Assembly (NCBI GenBank): GCA_964458325.1
Contig: CAYWIM010000113.1
Coordinates: 1 to 11,915, forward strand
Direction: 5' to 3'
Origin: JAGMXM01 sp964458325
GTDB lineage: Bacteria; Verrucomicrobiota; Verrucomicrobiia; Limisphaerales; UBA1319
DNA: 11,915 bases
The notes under the pieces are model-generated. The model was not told where the DNA came from. It saw only the letters and a program-made list of their open reading frames with translations, and made no database searches. Position numbers and translations under genes: made by a program. Within the stretch, counting starts at the first letter, position 1, and the number at the start of each line of letters is the position of its first letter. Shown here piece by piece: positions 6,034-11,915 of the stretch.

Positions 6034-8622
6034 ATGGCGGCCCTGGATTATCCATTATTGCGGCACATGCCGGCCGAGCGCCCGTGCGGGAACGAGGCGG
6101 TGCTGTTTCGTTTTCTGGACTACCTGGCGGAGCGGGGGCTCGAGCTCTATCCGGCGCAAGAGGAGGCCCTGCTGGCGCTGTTCGACGAGCGGAACGTGAT
6201 CCTGAACACGCCGACCGGCTCCGGCAAATCGCTGGTGGCGGCCGCGCTTCATTTCAAGGGGCTGGCGCAGGGGAAGCGGTCCGTTTACACCTGCCCGATC
6301 AAGGCCCTGGTGAACGAGAAGTTCCTGGCGCTCTGCCGCGATTTCGGGCCGGAGCAGGTGGGGATGAGCACCGGAGACGCCACGGTGAACCGCGATGCGC
6401 CGATCCTCTGCTGCACGGCCGAGATCCTGGCCAACATCGCCCTGCGCGAGGGCGAGAGCGCCCGCGTGGACGAAGTGATCATGGACGAGTTCCATTATTA
6501 TTCGGACCGCGAGCGCGGGGTGGCGTGGCAGGTGCCACTTCTCACACTCCCTCAGGCGCGGTTTCTGCTCATGTCCGCGACGCTGGGGGATCCAGCCTTT
6601 TTCGAGGAGGAGCTGACCCGCAGGAACGGCCGTCCGACGAGCGTGGTGCGCTCGCGGGTGCGGCCGGTGCCGCTGGAGTTCAGCTATTCGGAAGTGCCTT
6701 TCGAGCGCGCGATCGAGGATCTGGCCGCCCGGGGGCGGGCGCCGATCTACATCGTCCATTTCACGCAGCTCGATGCCGCGGAGAGCGCGCAGAGCCTGCT
6801 GAGCCTGAACTTCTGCTCGCGCGAGGAGAAGGAGGCAATCGCCCGGGCACTCGAGGATTTCCGGTTCGACAGCCCGTATGGGGCGGATCTGAAGAAATAT
6901 CTGCGGCACGGGATTGGCCTGCACCATGCCGGCCTGCTGCCGAAATACCGGGTCCGGGTCGAGCAATTGGCGCAGCAAGGGCTCCTGAAGATCATCTGCG
7001 GCACGGACACCTTGGGGCTGGGGATCAACGTGCCGATCCGGACCGTGCTGCTGACGCGCCTGTGCAAATTCGACGGAGAGAAGACCGGGATCGTGAGCGT
7101 GCGGGATTTCCATCAGATCTGCGGGCGGGCGGGCCGGAAAGGATTTGACGACCGGGGGTGGGTGGTGGTGCAGGCGCCGGAGCACGTGATCGAGAATCTC
7201 CGGCTGGCGAACAAGGGCGCGGCGGATTCGGGCAAGGCGCGGAAGTACGTGAAGCGGAAGCCGCCGGAGAGGAACTTCGTGTCGTGGGATCGGCGGACGT
7301 TTGACCGGCTGGTGGCTTCGGCGCCGGAGCGGCTGGCTTCACGGTTCCAGGTGACCCATGGGATGCTGCTGAACGTGCTGAGCCGGGCCGGGGATGGCTG
7401 CGAGGCCATGCGCGAGATGGTTCGGCAGTCGCACGAGACGCCGGCGGCCAAGCGTCAGCACATGCGGCGGGCCTGGGCGCTGTTCCGCTCTCTGCTCGAT
7501 CGCAAGATCATCGAGTTCGTTCCGAGGACGGATTCGGGCGCCTACCTGCGGATCAACGTGGCTCTGCAGGAGGATTTCTCGCTGGATCAAACCCTGTCGC
7601 TGTACCTGCTCGACACGCTGCAGCTGCTGGACCCTGAATCGCCCGCGCACGCCCTCGACCTGCTGACGCTGGTCGAGTCGATTCTCGAGGATCCGGATGT
7701 CGTCCTGCACAAGCAATTGAGCCGGCTCAAGGGCGAGAAGATCGCCGAGATGAAGATGCAGGGGCTGGACTTCGCGGAGCGCGAGGCCGAGCTCGAGAAG
7801 CTCGAATACCCAAAGCCCAACCGGGATTTCGTCTACTCGACGTTCAACGAGTTCGCCGCGCGGCATCCGTGGGTTGGCCAGGAGAACATCCGGCCCAAGT
7901 CCGTCGCGCGGGAGATCTACGAGAGCCTGCACACGTTCGCGGATTACATACGCCACTACGACCTGGAGAAGGCCGAGGGGGTCGTGCTCCGGTATCTTTC
8001 CTACGTGTACAAAACCCTGGCGCAAACGGTCCCGGACGCCGCGAAAACGGATCCGGTCCGCGAGATCGAGCTCTACTTCGGGCAGATGATCCGGGATGTG
8101 GACTCGAGCCTGCTGGACGAGTGGGAGAAGCTGCGGCAGCCGGGCCAGGCGCCCCTCGGGGATCGGCAGGAGCCGGCTGGTCGCGCTGAGGCGGCAAAGG
8201 CCGCCGAGGAGGCCGACATCACGCACGATCGAAGGCAATTGACCTTGCTGGCGCGCCAGTCGATCTTCGGCGTTCTTCGTCTGCTGGCGACCGCCCGGCT
8301 CGATCAGGTCCCGGCCCTGCTCGAGCCGCCCGCAGATGCCGAAGGACGGGAATGGAACGTGGCGGCGCTCGAAGCCCGGCTCGCCGCGTACGGGGTTGAG
8401 CACTCGCGGATCTGCTTGGATCCGGACGCTCGCAATGCGCGGCATACGTATGTCGAGCCGTCCGAGGACGGAAAAACGTGGAGGATCGACCAGGTGCTGG
8501 TGGATCCGGAGGGGCACAACGACTGGCGGCTCGAGTTTCATCTCGACCTCGAGCGCGCGCGCGGGGCAGGGCGGCCGGTGCTTCAACTGATGCAGATCGG
8601 CCCGGTCGGCATTTCAGGGTAG
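6034..8622 (+). CDS. Ski2-like superfamily II DExH helicase with DUF3516-type C-terminal region
   Basis: A cytoplasmic ATP-dependent RNA (or DNA) helicase of 862 residues, the usual size for bacterial Ski2/HelY-like proteins with a DUF3516 tail. Motifs in order: the Q-motif-like YPAQEEAL (39-46), Walker A TPTGSGKS (59-66), motif Ia CPIKALVNEKF (87-97), motif Ib CTAEIL, Walker B DEFH (151-154, DExH type), motif III SAT (181-183), IYIVHF at the start of the second RecA domain, HHAGLLPKYR (297-306), GTDTLGLGINVP (323-334) and motif VI QICGRAGRKG (361-370). About 480 further residues, mostly helical, follow; near the end HTYVEPSEDGKTWRIDQVLVDPE fits the DUF3516 region. A GTG six bases upstream (6028) is an alternative start; ATG 6034 is preferred because of its spacing from GGGG. 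The gene converges on holA 9 bp downstream with no obvious terminator. Family is firm; the biological RNA or DNA substrate is unknown. Confidence 0.9.
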   Translation: MAALDYPLLRHMPAERPCGNEAVLFRFLDYLAERGLELYPAQEEALLALFDERNVILNTPTGSGKSLVAAALHFKGLAQGKRSVYTCPIKALVNEKFLALCRDFGPEQVGMSTGDATVNRDAPILCCTAEILANIALREGESARVDEVIMDEFHYYSDRERGVAWQVPLLTLPQARFLLMSATLGDPAFFEEELTRRNGRPTSVVRSRVRPVPLEFSYSEVPFERAIEDLAARGRAPIYIVHFTQLDAAESAQSLLSLNFCSREEKEAIARALEDFRFDSPYGADLKKYLRHGIGLHHAGLLPKYRVRVEQLAQQGLLKIICGTDTLGLGINVPIRTVLLTRLCKFDGEKTGIVSVRDFHQICGRAGRKGFDDRGWVVVQAPEHVIENLRLANKGAADSGKARKYVKRKPPERNFVSWDRRTFDRLVASAPERLASRFQVTHGMLLNVLSRAGDGCEAMREMVRQSHETPAAKRQHMRRAWALFRSLLDRKIIEFVPRTDSGAYLRINVALQEDFSLDQTLSLYLLDTLQLLDPESPAHALDLLTLVESILEDPDVVLHKQLSRLKGEKIAEMKMQGLDFAEREAELEKLEYPKPNRDFVYSTFNEFAARHPWVGQENIRPKSVAREIYESLHTFADYIRHYDLEKAEGVVLRYLSYVYKTLAQTVPDAAKTDPVREIELYFGQMIRDVDSSLLDEWEKLRQPGQAPLGDRQEPAGRAEAAKAAEEADITHDRRQLTLLARQSIFGVLRLLATARLDQVPALLEPPADAEGREWNVAALEARLAAYGVEHSRICLDPDARNARHTYVEPSEDGKTWRIDQVLVDPEGHNDWRLEFHLDLERARGAGRPVLQLMQIGPVGISG

Positions 8623-8631
8623 CCCCCGAGG

Positions 8632-9759
8632 TCAGGCGGAGGGTCGGATGATCTGGACAACGAGCTGCCGGAGGACGAGGTCCTCGGGGAGGCCGCTTCC
8701 GACGAGCTTCCGGTTGGAATCGAGGAGCAGATCCATGATCCGGATCAGCTCGGGGGTCTGGTAGCGGCGGAGCTGGGGCAGGGCCTTGAACAGAACAAAG
8801 GGATGCTGGAGGAGAGGGTTCCACCGTTTGTCCGACGGCAGGTCAGCGGCGGGCAGTTGTGTGAGCTGGCTCTTGAAGCGCTGGTAATCGGTGTCGGGTC
8901 TGATCCAGCCGATCCGCACCGCCTCTCGAAGGAACAACAGGACGCGGATCTTTGTGATCAGGCCGTAGAGGATGCCGATGGCCGATTTTTGGTTGTCGCG
9001 GGCGAGGTCCGACAGCTCGGAATCGAGATGCCGCAATGCCCGGGCCAGGTCCCGATCGCCCACGGCTTCCGCCAGGGCGAATGCCTCGGTCTGCCTTTGG
9101 CGGGCGACGACGGCTTCGACGTCGGATTCCTCGATCGGCCGGCCGGCTTCGGCGTAGAGATCGAGCTTGTCGATTTCGGCTCGCAGGAGGCGGGGGTTGG
9201 GGCCGGCGGCGGTGACGAGGGCGGCGAGGGCGGCGGGGGTGATGGATCGATGGAGTTCGGCGAGCTCGCGCTCGGCCCAGGCCTCGGCCCGGCCGGCCCA
9301 ATCGCGGTCATCGGCCGACCAGCCGTCCAGCAGGTCGGTTCGGCCGATCTTCTCGATCGTTTTGTAGAAAACGCGCCGCTTGTCGACCTTGCCGGCGGAG
9401 ATGAGCAGCCGAACCTTGCCCCAGGCGAAGGACTTCAGCTCTTCGGCGAGATCGGCCAGCGCATCGGTGACCGCGGCGGAGGTCGAGGTGCGGTCCTCGC
9501 CGAGGAAGGAGCAATTCTGCCACCAGACGGTCTTGCCCTGGCCGAAAAAGGGCAGGGTCTGGATGGATTCGCGCAGGCGGTTGATGGACCGGAGGGCTTC
9601 GCCGCTGTTGGAGACGGCGCCGTCGATGATCTCCCGGTCGAAATCGCCGGTCGGTGCGCCCCATTGCTCGAAAAGCTGCCGGGCGCGGCGTTTGACCAGG
9701 AAATCGTCCTCGCCGCAAACCAGGATGACGGGTGAATCGGAGGCGGCGGCCGGCGGCAT
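8632..9759 (-). CDS. holA: DNA polymerase III subunit delta (clamp loader)
   Basis: The delta subunit of the replicative clamp loader, which opens the beta sliding clamp so that it can be loaded on primed DNA. The 375-residue length is usual for the family. Visible landmarks: ILVCGEDDFLVKRRARQLF (12-30, the typical strand and G-E-x-x-x-L opening), LPFFGQGKTVWW (69-80, the family's LPlFG..R block), KVRLLISAGKVDKRR (115-129), LRAEIDKLDLYA (192-203, matching the E-x-x-K-L-x-x-Y signature), and ALAEAVGDRDLARALRHLDSEL at the start of the helical collar domain. No Walker A is present, as expected for delta. The start lies 8 bp after the stop of the DUF151 gene, so the two are probably co-transcribed. 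No Shine-Dalgarno is visible. The gene ends 9 bp from the convergent helicase. Confidence 0.92.
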   Translation of the reverse strand: MPPAAASDSPVILVCGEDDFLVKRRARQLFEQWGAPTGDFDREIIDGAVSNSGEALRSINRLRESIQTLPFFGQGKTVWWQNCSFLGEDRTSTSAAVTDALADLAEELKSFAWGKVRLLISAGKVDKRRVFYKTIEKIGRTDLLDGWSADDRDWAGRAEAWAERELAELHRSITPAALAALVTAAGPNPRLLRAEIDKLDLYAEAGRPIEESDVEAVVARQRQTEAFALAEAVGDRDLARALRHLDSELSDLARDNQKSAIGILYGLITKIRVLLFLREAVRIGWIRPDTDYQRFKSQLTQLPAADLPSDKRWNPLLQHPFVLFKALPQLRRYQTPELIRIMDLLLDSNRKLVGSGLPEDLVLRQLVVQIIRPSA

Positions 9760-9767
9760 GGGCTGGA

Positions 9768-10220
9768 TTACTCGGGTTCAGTGCCGCCCTGGTTGATCCG
9801 CTCCAGCCACTCCGACATGTCTTCGACCTGCTCGAAGAGCGAGGTGGTGACGTATACGGGCCGTTTCTGGCAGGCGGCGAGCGCCAGGCAATCGCTGGGA
9901 CGGGCGTCGACCTCGACGATCTTGCGTCCGAGCTCGTTCTGTTGCTGGAGGATGAGACGAGCGTAATAGGTCGTGCCGCGCAGCTCGGTGATCACCACCC
10001 GCTCGACGGTGATGCCAAAGCCCTTGAGGACGCTCGCGATCAGGTCGTGCGTCAGAGGGCGCTCCTTGGCAGTCTCCTGAATGAACATGTTGATGATCGC
10101 CCCCATATTGTGCTCGACCTGGATGACGAACACCTTCTGGGCATTGCCGATGAAAATGGCGCAGCCGGAATTCGCGGGCAGGATCCCGCGGATTTGCACC
10201 GGCACCACATCGCGTTTCAT
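9768..10220 (-). CDS. Bifunctional nuclease (BFN/DUF151) family protein
   Basis: A 150-residue cytoplasmic protein of the DUF151/BFN family. Members were named for combined RNase and DNase activity shown for a plant protein; in bacteria the role is poorly defined. Family hallmarks visible here are the opening VQIRGI, the central SGCAIFIGN and VFVIQVEHNMGAII blocks, the LIASVLKGFGITVERVVITELRGTTYYARL segment, and VDARPSDCLALA (family consensus RPSDALALA, with Cys replacing Ala). The acidic ending GGTEPE is unremarkable. It is the first gene of a two-gene unit with holA and is transcribed away from the pseudopilin-like gene. The start ATG is well placed for the family; no Shine-Dalgarno precedes it. 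Confidence in family is high, in any nuclease function moderate. Confidence 0.88.
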   Translation of the reverse strand: MKRDVVPVQIRGILPANSGCAIFIGNAQKVFVIQVEHNMGAIINMFIQETAKERPLTHDLIASVLKGFGITVERVVITELRGTTYYARLILQQQNELGRKIVEVDARPSDCLALAACQKRPVYVTTSLFEQVEDMSEWLERINQGGTEPE

Positions 10221-10294
10221 GGGAGTACTCTAGACAACCCTGGCGAAAAAACAAGTCCGCTGGGGAGGGCAGGCGACGGGAGATGCATTTTATT
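10221..10294. promoter_or_regulatory. Divergent intergenic region between the DUF151 gene and the pseudopilin-like gene
   Basis: A short region that must drive the DUF151-holA pair leftwards and the pseudopilin-like gene rightwards. It contains the perfect 8-bp palindrome GAGTACTC at 10223-10230, immediately before the DUF151 start, and an A-run (GCGAAAAAACAAG, 10243-10255). GGGAG at 10278-10282 may be the ribosome-binding site for the pseudopilin-like gene. No convincing -35/-10 pair was found on either strand. Confidence 0.3.
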
Positions 10295-11152
10295 ATGGCC
10301 CCGCGGCCTCGAGGCGGCTTTACTATCGCCGTGAACATAGGATCGATCGACAGACGGGGATTTCGGGGTGCAGGCGGCTTCACGCTGATCGAGCTGCTGG
10401 TGGTGATCGCGATCATCGCGATCCTGGCGGGGATGCTCCTGCCGGCCCTGGCGGCGGCGAAGGCCAAAGCCCATCGCATCGCCTGCGTCAACAACCTCAA
10501 ACAGCTGACCTTGATCTGGACGATGTATGCCAACGACCAGAACGACCGCCTGGTGAACAATGGCGCGGGGATTACGGCGGTGCCGACCTGGGTGGCGGGC
10601 AGCTTCCGGGGCACCCCCAAGGATGCGACCAACGAGACGCTCCTCTTCGATCCCCAGCGATCGCTCTTCAGCCCCTATCTCAAGACGGCCGCCATCTACA
10701 AGTGCCCTGCCGACCGCACCCTGGGGACCTCCGGCACCATCAAGGACCCGCGCGTCCGCAGCTACGGAATGAACGCTCACGTCGGGTGGGAAGGAGACCT
10801 GTACCGGAACCTGCCCAACGCACAATACCGCTCATTCAGCAAGATGACCCAGATCACCCAGCCGTCCCCTGCGAGCCTGTTCGTGATCGGCGAGATCCAT
10901 CCCGACAGCATCTGCCGGCCCTTTTTCGGGGTGTACATGGAGCCTACCCCGACCCGGTGGTATCACATTCCGGCCAGCTACCACAGCCGGGGCGGGGATT
11001 TCTCCTTTGCGGATGGCCACGTCGAGGGGCACCGCTGGCAGGACAGCCGCACCTTGAAACCGCAGGTCTCCAACTACCACTCGCACGACTACGTGGTGGC
11101 TGGCAGCCAGGATGTCCCCTGGGTTCAGTCGCGGACCAGCGCGCGCAAGTAA
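10295..11152 (+). CDS. Prepilin-type N-terminal cleavage/methylation protein with H-X9-DG domain
   Basis: A type IV pilin/type II secretion pseudopilin-like protein, anchored in the inner membrane and probably processed by prepilin peptidase. From ATG 10295 it has 285 residues. Cleavage is expected between the GG and Phe of GAGGFTLIELL; Glu at +5 of the mature protein is present and the hydrophobic helix VVIAIIAILAGMLLPAL follows, then the basic AAAKAKAHR and CVNNLKQL stretch typical of PVC-group members. A globular domain follows. Near the C-terminus His (10982-10984), nine residues and Asp-Gly form an exact H-X9-DG motif in YHSRGGDFSFADGHVEGH. Such proteins are abundant in Verrucomicrobiota and Planctomycetota and their individual roles are mostly unknown. 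The start is uncertain: ATG 10283 lies directly against GGGAG, ATG 10295 has a 12-nt spacing, and GTG 10331 would give a shorter leader. It stands alone, divergent from DUF151. Confidence 0.85.
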   Translation: MAPRPRGGFTIAVNIGSIDRRGFRGAGGFTLIELLVVIAIIAILAGMLLPALAAAKAKAHRIACVNNLKQLTLIWTMYANDQNDRLVNNGAGITAVPTWVAGSFRGTPKDATNETLLFDPQRSLFSPYLKTAAIYKCPADRTLGTSGTIKDPRVRSYGMNAHVGWEGDLYRNLPNAQYRSFSKMTQITQPSPASLFVIGEIHPDSICRPFFGVYMEPTPTRWYHIPASYHSRGGDFSFADGHVEGHRWQDSRTLKPQVSNYHSHDYVVAGSQDVPWVQSRTSARK

Positions 11153-11211
11153 TCCCGATTGTTGTGCTTTCTATGAGGATGGGATTCCGCCGCCTGTGGC
11201 TGCTTCCGTGA

Positions 11212-11225
11212 CGCTGTGAACAGCG
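11212..11225. repeat. Perfect 6-bp inverted repeat downstream of the pseudopilin-like gene
   Basis: CGCTGT and ACAGCG are separated by 2 nt, about 60 bp after the pseudopilin-like stop codon. No T-run follows, so it is not a standard intrinsic terminator, and a 2-nt loop would open the inner pair. It may be chance or a minor transcript-end structure. Confidence 0.3.
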
Positions 11226-11385
11226 GCTGCGATCTCAGTCAGCCCCGACTCCGGCGCACCTCTGAAGCAAATGCGTGCGTTGAATGGGATCGTGGCGCTC
11301 ATTGTTCATTCTCACGGTCTCGGAACGATCGGCACATCCCGGATTACCGCCGTGATGTAGCGATGCAAGCCTTGCAGGATGAACA

Positions 11386-11436
11386 GCTCTGGCGCGCTGT
11401 TCCGCCTAACAACGTGCCCTGATAAACCGCCAGAGC
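11386..11436. repeat. Perfect 9-bp inverted repeat with a 33-nt loop
   Basis: GCTCTGGCG (11386-11394) is matched exactly by CGCCAGAGC (11428-11436). The loop holds TGTT...AACA as a smaller nested inverted pair and the heptamer GCCTAAC at 11404-11410. The stem is GC-rich and would be stable as single-stranded DNA or RNA, but no T-run follows. Its function is unknown. Confidence 0.5.
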
Positions 11437-11695
11437 ACCCGATGCCCTTCGCACAGGATAAGATCGTGCTCGCGCTGGAGCTCCCTGTCATAACGGCAGG
11501 CGTCGATCACCCGATGCTGACCGTCAGCGCCCACAGCCGGCCACAAATCCTCATCGGGCTCCCCCCCATGGACTCGTCGCCCCCCGCCCAGTCCGGATCG
11601 CCAGCGGTTTCGCATCCTCGATAGGAGCAGATCCCGTTCCAGCCAAACGCACGCGGCATCAGGTAGCATCCGGGTGGCACGCCGCTCTCCAGGCA

Positions 11696-11792
11696 GCAAC
11701 TCTCTTTGCGTCTTTTTGCGTTTCCGGCCATCCAAGATCAACTCCTGAGCTTGTTGCCGCAAAAGATCGCAAAAACGCGCAAAGAGAATTGC
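11696..11792. repeat. Imperfect 25-bp inverted repeat built from GCAAA units
   Basis: Arms 11696-11720 and 11768-11792 are complementary except at three positions (one of them a G-T pair), with a 47-nt centre. The right arm and its flank show GCAAA starting at 11759, 11769 and 11779, and the left arm shows the reverse (TTTGCG, TTTTGCG) also 10 bp apart. The units are thus phased at about one helical turn. The left arm lies inside the first codons of a weak open frame, another reason to doubt that frame. Similar GCAAAGAcGCAAAGA-like tracts are, to my recollection, dispersed in PVC-group and related genomes. Confidence 0.65.
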
Positions 11793-11863
11793 CGGTGATT
11801 CGTTGTTTCGAGCGCGCCGAGGTCGCGAGGCGGGCCTTGACTGCCGCCAGACGATCCTCTCCC

Positions 11864-11915
11864 TTAGGGTCTGTGCAAAAATGAATTCCGATTTTGCTGG
11901 AGGGGATTGGGCGGG
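11864..11915 (+). mobile_element. Possible left end of an insertion sequence, cut by the window edge
   Basis: The sequence TTAG followed by GGTCTGTGCAAAAAT (11868-11882) resembles the terminal repeats of some IS elements as I recall them, and TTAG fits the YTAR target duplication known for part of the IS5 family. Only about 48 bp lie inside the window. No transposase can be read, although an ATG at 11881 starts a frame open to the edge. This is a tentative call based on the terminal motif alone. Confidence 0.22.

Larger units (their letters stand above)
11153..11915. other. Non-coding or decayed region with no convincing gene
   Basis: About 760 bp without a supported gene. The longest open frame is on the minus strand (11406-11762, 118 codons, TTG start). 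It shows no recognisable domain, has no ribosome-binding site, and its first codons lie inside the inverted repeat. Shorter frames on both strands are equally uninformative. The region contains several inverted repeats and a possible insertion-sequence end, described separately. I see no tRNA, CRISPR array or strong terminator after the pseudopilin-like stop. The C-terminal part of the 118-codon frame could be a decayed gene remnant, but this cannot be shown here. Confidence 0.55.

Noticed and set aside
3795..7148. An 1117-codon open frame on the plus strand, antisense to the toroid gene and running into the helicase gene
   Set aside because: Its translation is low-complexity, rich in Arg, Gly and Ala with no domain, and it overlaps two well-supported genes in other frames. 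Long antisense frames are expected in high-GC coding DNA.
7339..8586. A 415-codon minus-strand frame inside the helicase gene
   Set aside because: It is entirely antisense to the helicase C-terminal region, has no recognisable domain and no plausible initiation context.
11279..11410. GTTGAAT (11279-11285) and GCCTAAC (11404-11410) as the ends of an integron attC site
   Set aside because: The two cores are in the wrong order: attC requires RYYYAAC first and GTTRRRY last. No GTTRRRY was found within the following 150 bp.
11406..11762. A 118-codon minus-strand frame as a gene
   Set aside because: TTG start, no ribosome-binding site, no recognised domain, and its first codons are part of the inverted repeat. 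It may contain a decayed remnant but cannot be supported as a gene.

Overview
This high-GC window most likely comes from a member of the PVC group, probably Verrucomicrobiota. The best clue is the gene at 10295-11152. It has a canonical type IV pilin-like N-terminus (GG/FTLIELLVVIAIIAIL), the LLPALAAAKAKA continuation and a C-terminal H-X9-DG motif, a combination heavily expanded in Verrucomicrobiota, Planctomycetota and Lentisphaerota. The lineage is inferred from protein features; there is no rRNA in the window.

Region 1 (1-5957, minus strand) looks like one operon for extracellular carbohydrate processing. In transcription order it encodes: (a) a secreted 743-residue protein joining an alpha/alpha-toroid (prenyltransferase/squalene-cyclase-like repeats) to a domain that looks like a diverged PHP/CehA-type metallohydrolase; (b) a Tat-exported GH28-like beta-helix protein whose first Asp cluster is kept but whose carboxylate-binding residues are replaced; (c) a Sec-exported clan GH-A (GH5-like) hydrolase with both catalytic Glu residues; and (d) a GlpT/UhpT-type organophosphate:phosphate antiporter, cut by the window edge. 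(a)/(b) overlap as ATGA and (c)/(d) as TGATG; (b)/(c) are 71 bp apart. I infer that the enzymes trim a plant- or algal-type polysaccharide outside the cytoplasm and that the transporter handles a linked organic phosphate. The substrate is unknown.

Region 2 (5958-10220) is mainly information processing. A Ski2-like superfamily II helicase with a DUF3516-type C-terminus runs on the plus strand, diverging from the operon across about 76 bp. It converges, 9 bp apart, on a minus-strand pair: a DUF151 bifunctional-nuclease family gene followed 8 bp later by holA (DNA polymerase III delta subunit).

Region 3 (10221-11152) holds a divergent intergenic region and the H-X9-DG pseudopilin-like gene. Region 4 (11153-11915) has no convincing gene. 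It contains a 25-bp imperfect inverted repeat built from roughly 10-bp-spaced GCAAA units, a perfect 9-bp inverted repeat, and a possible insertion-sequence end close to the window edge.

Most starts lack a clear Shine-Dalgarno sequence, so start sites were chosen from signal peptides, overlaps and family alignment. Very long open frames antisense to the real genes are high-GC artefacts and are not annotated.
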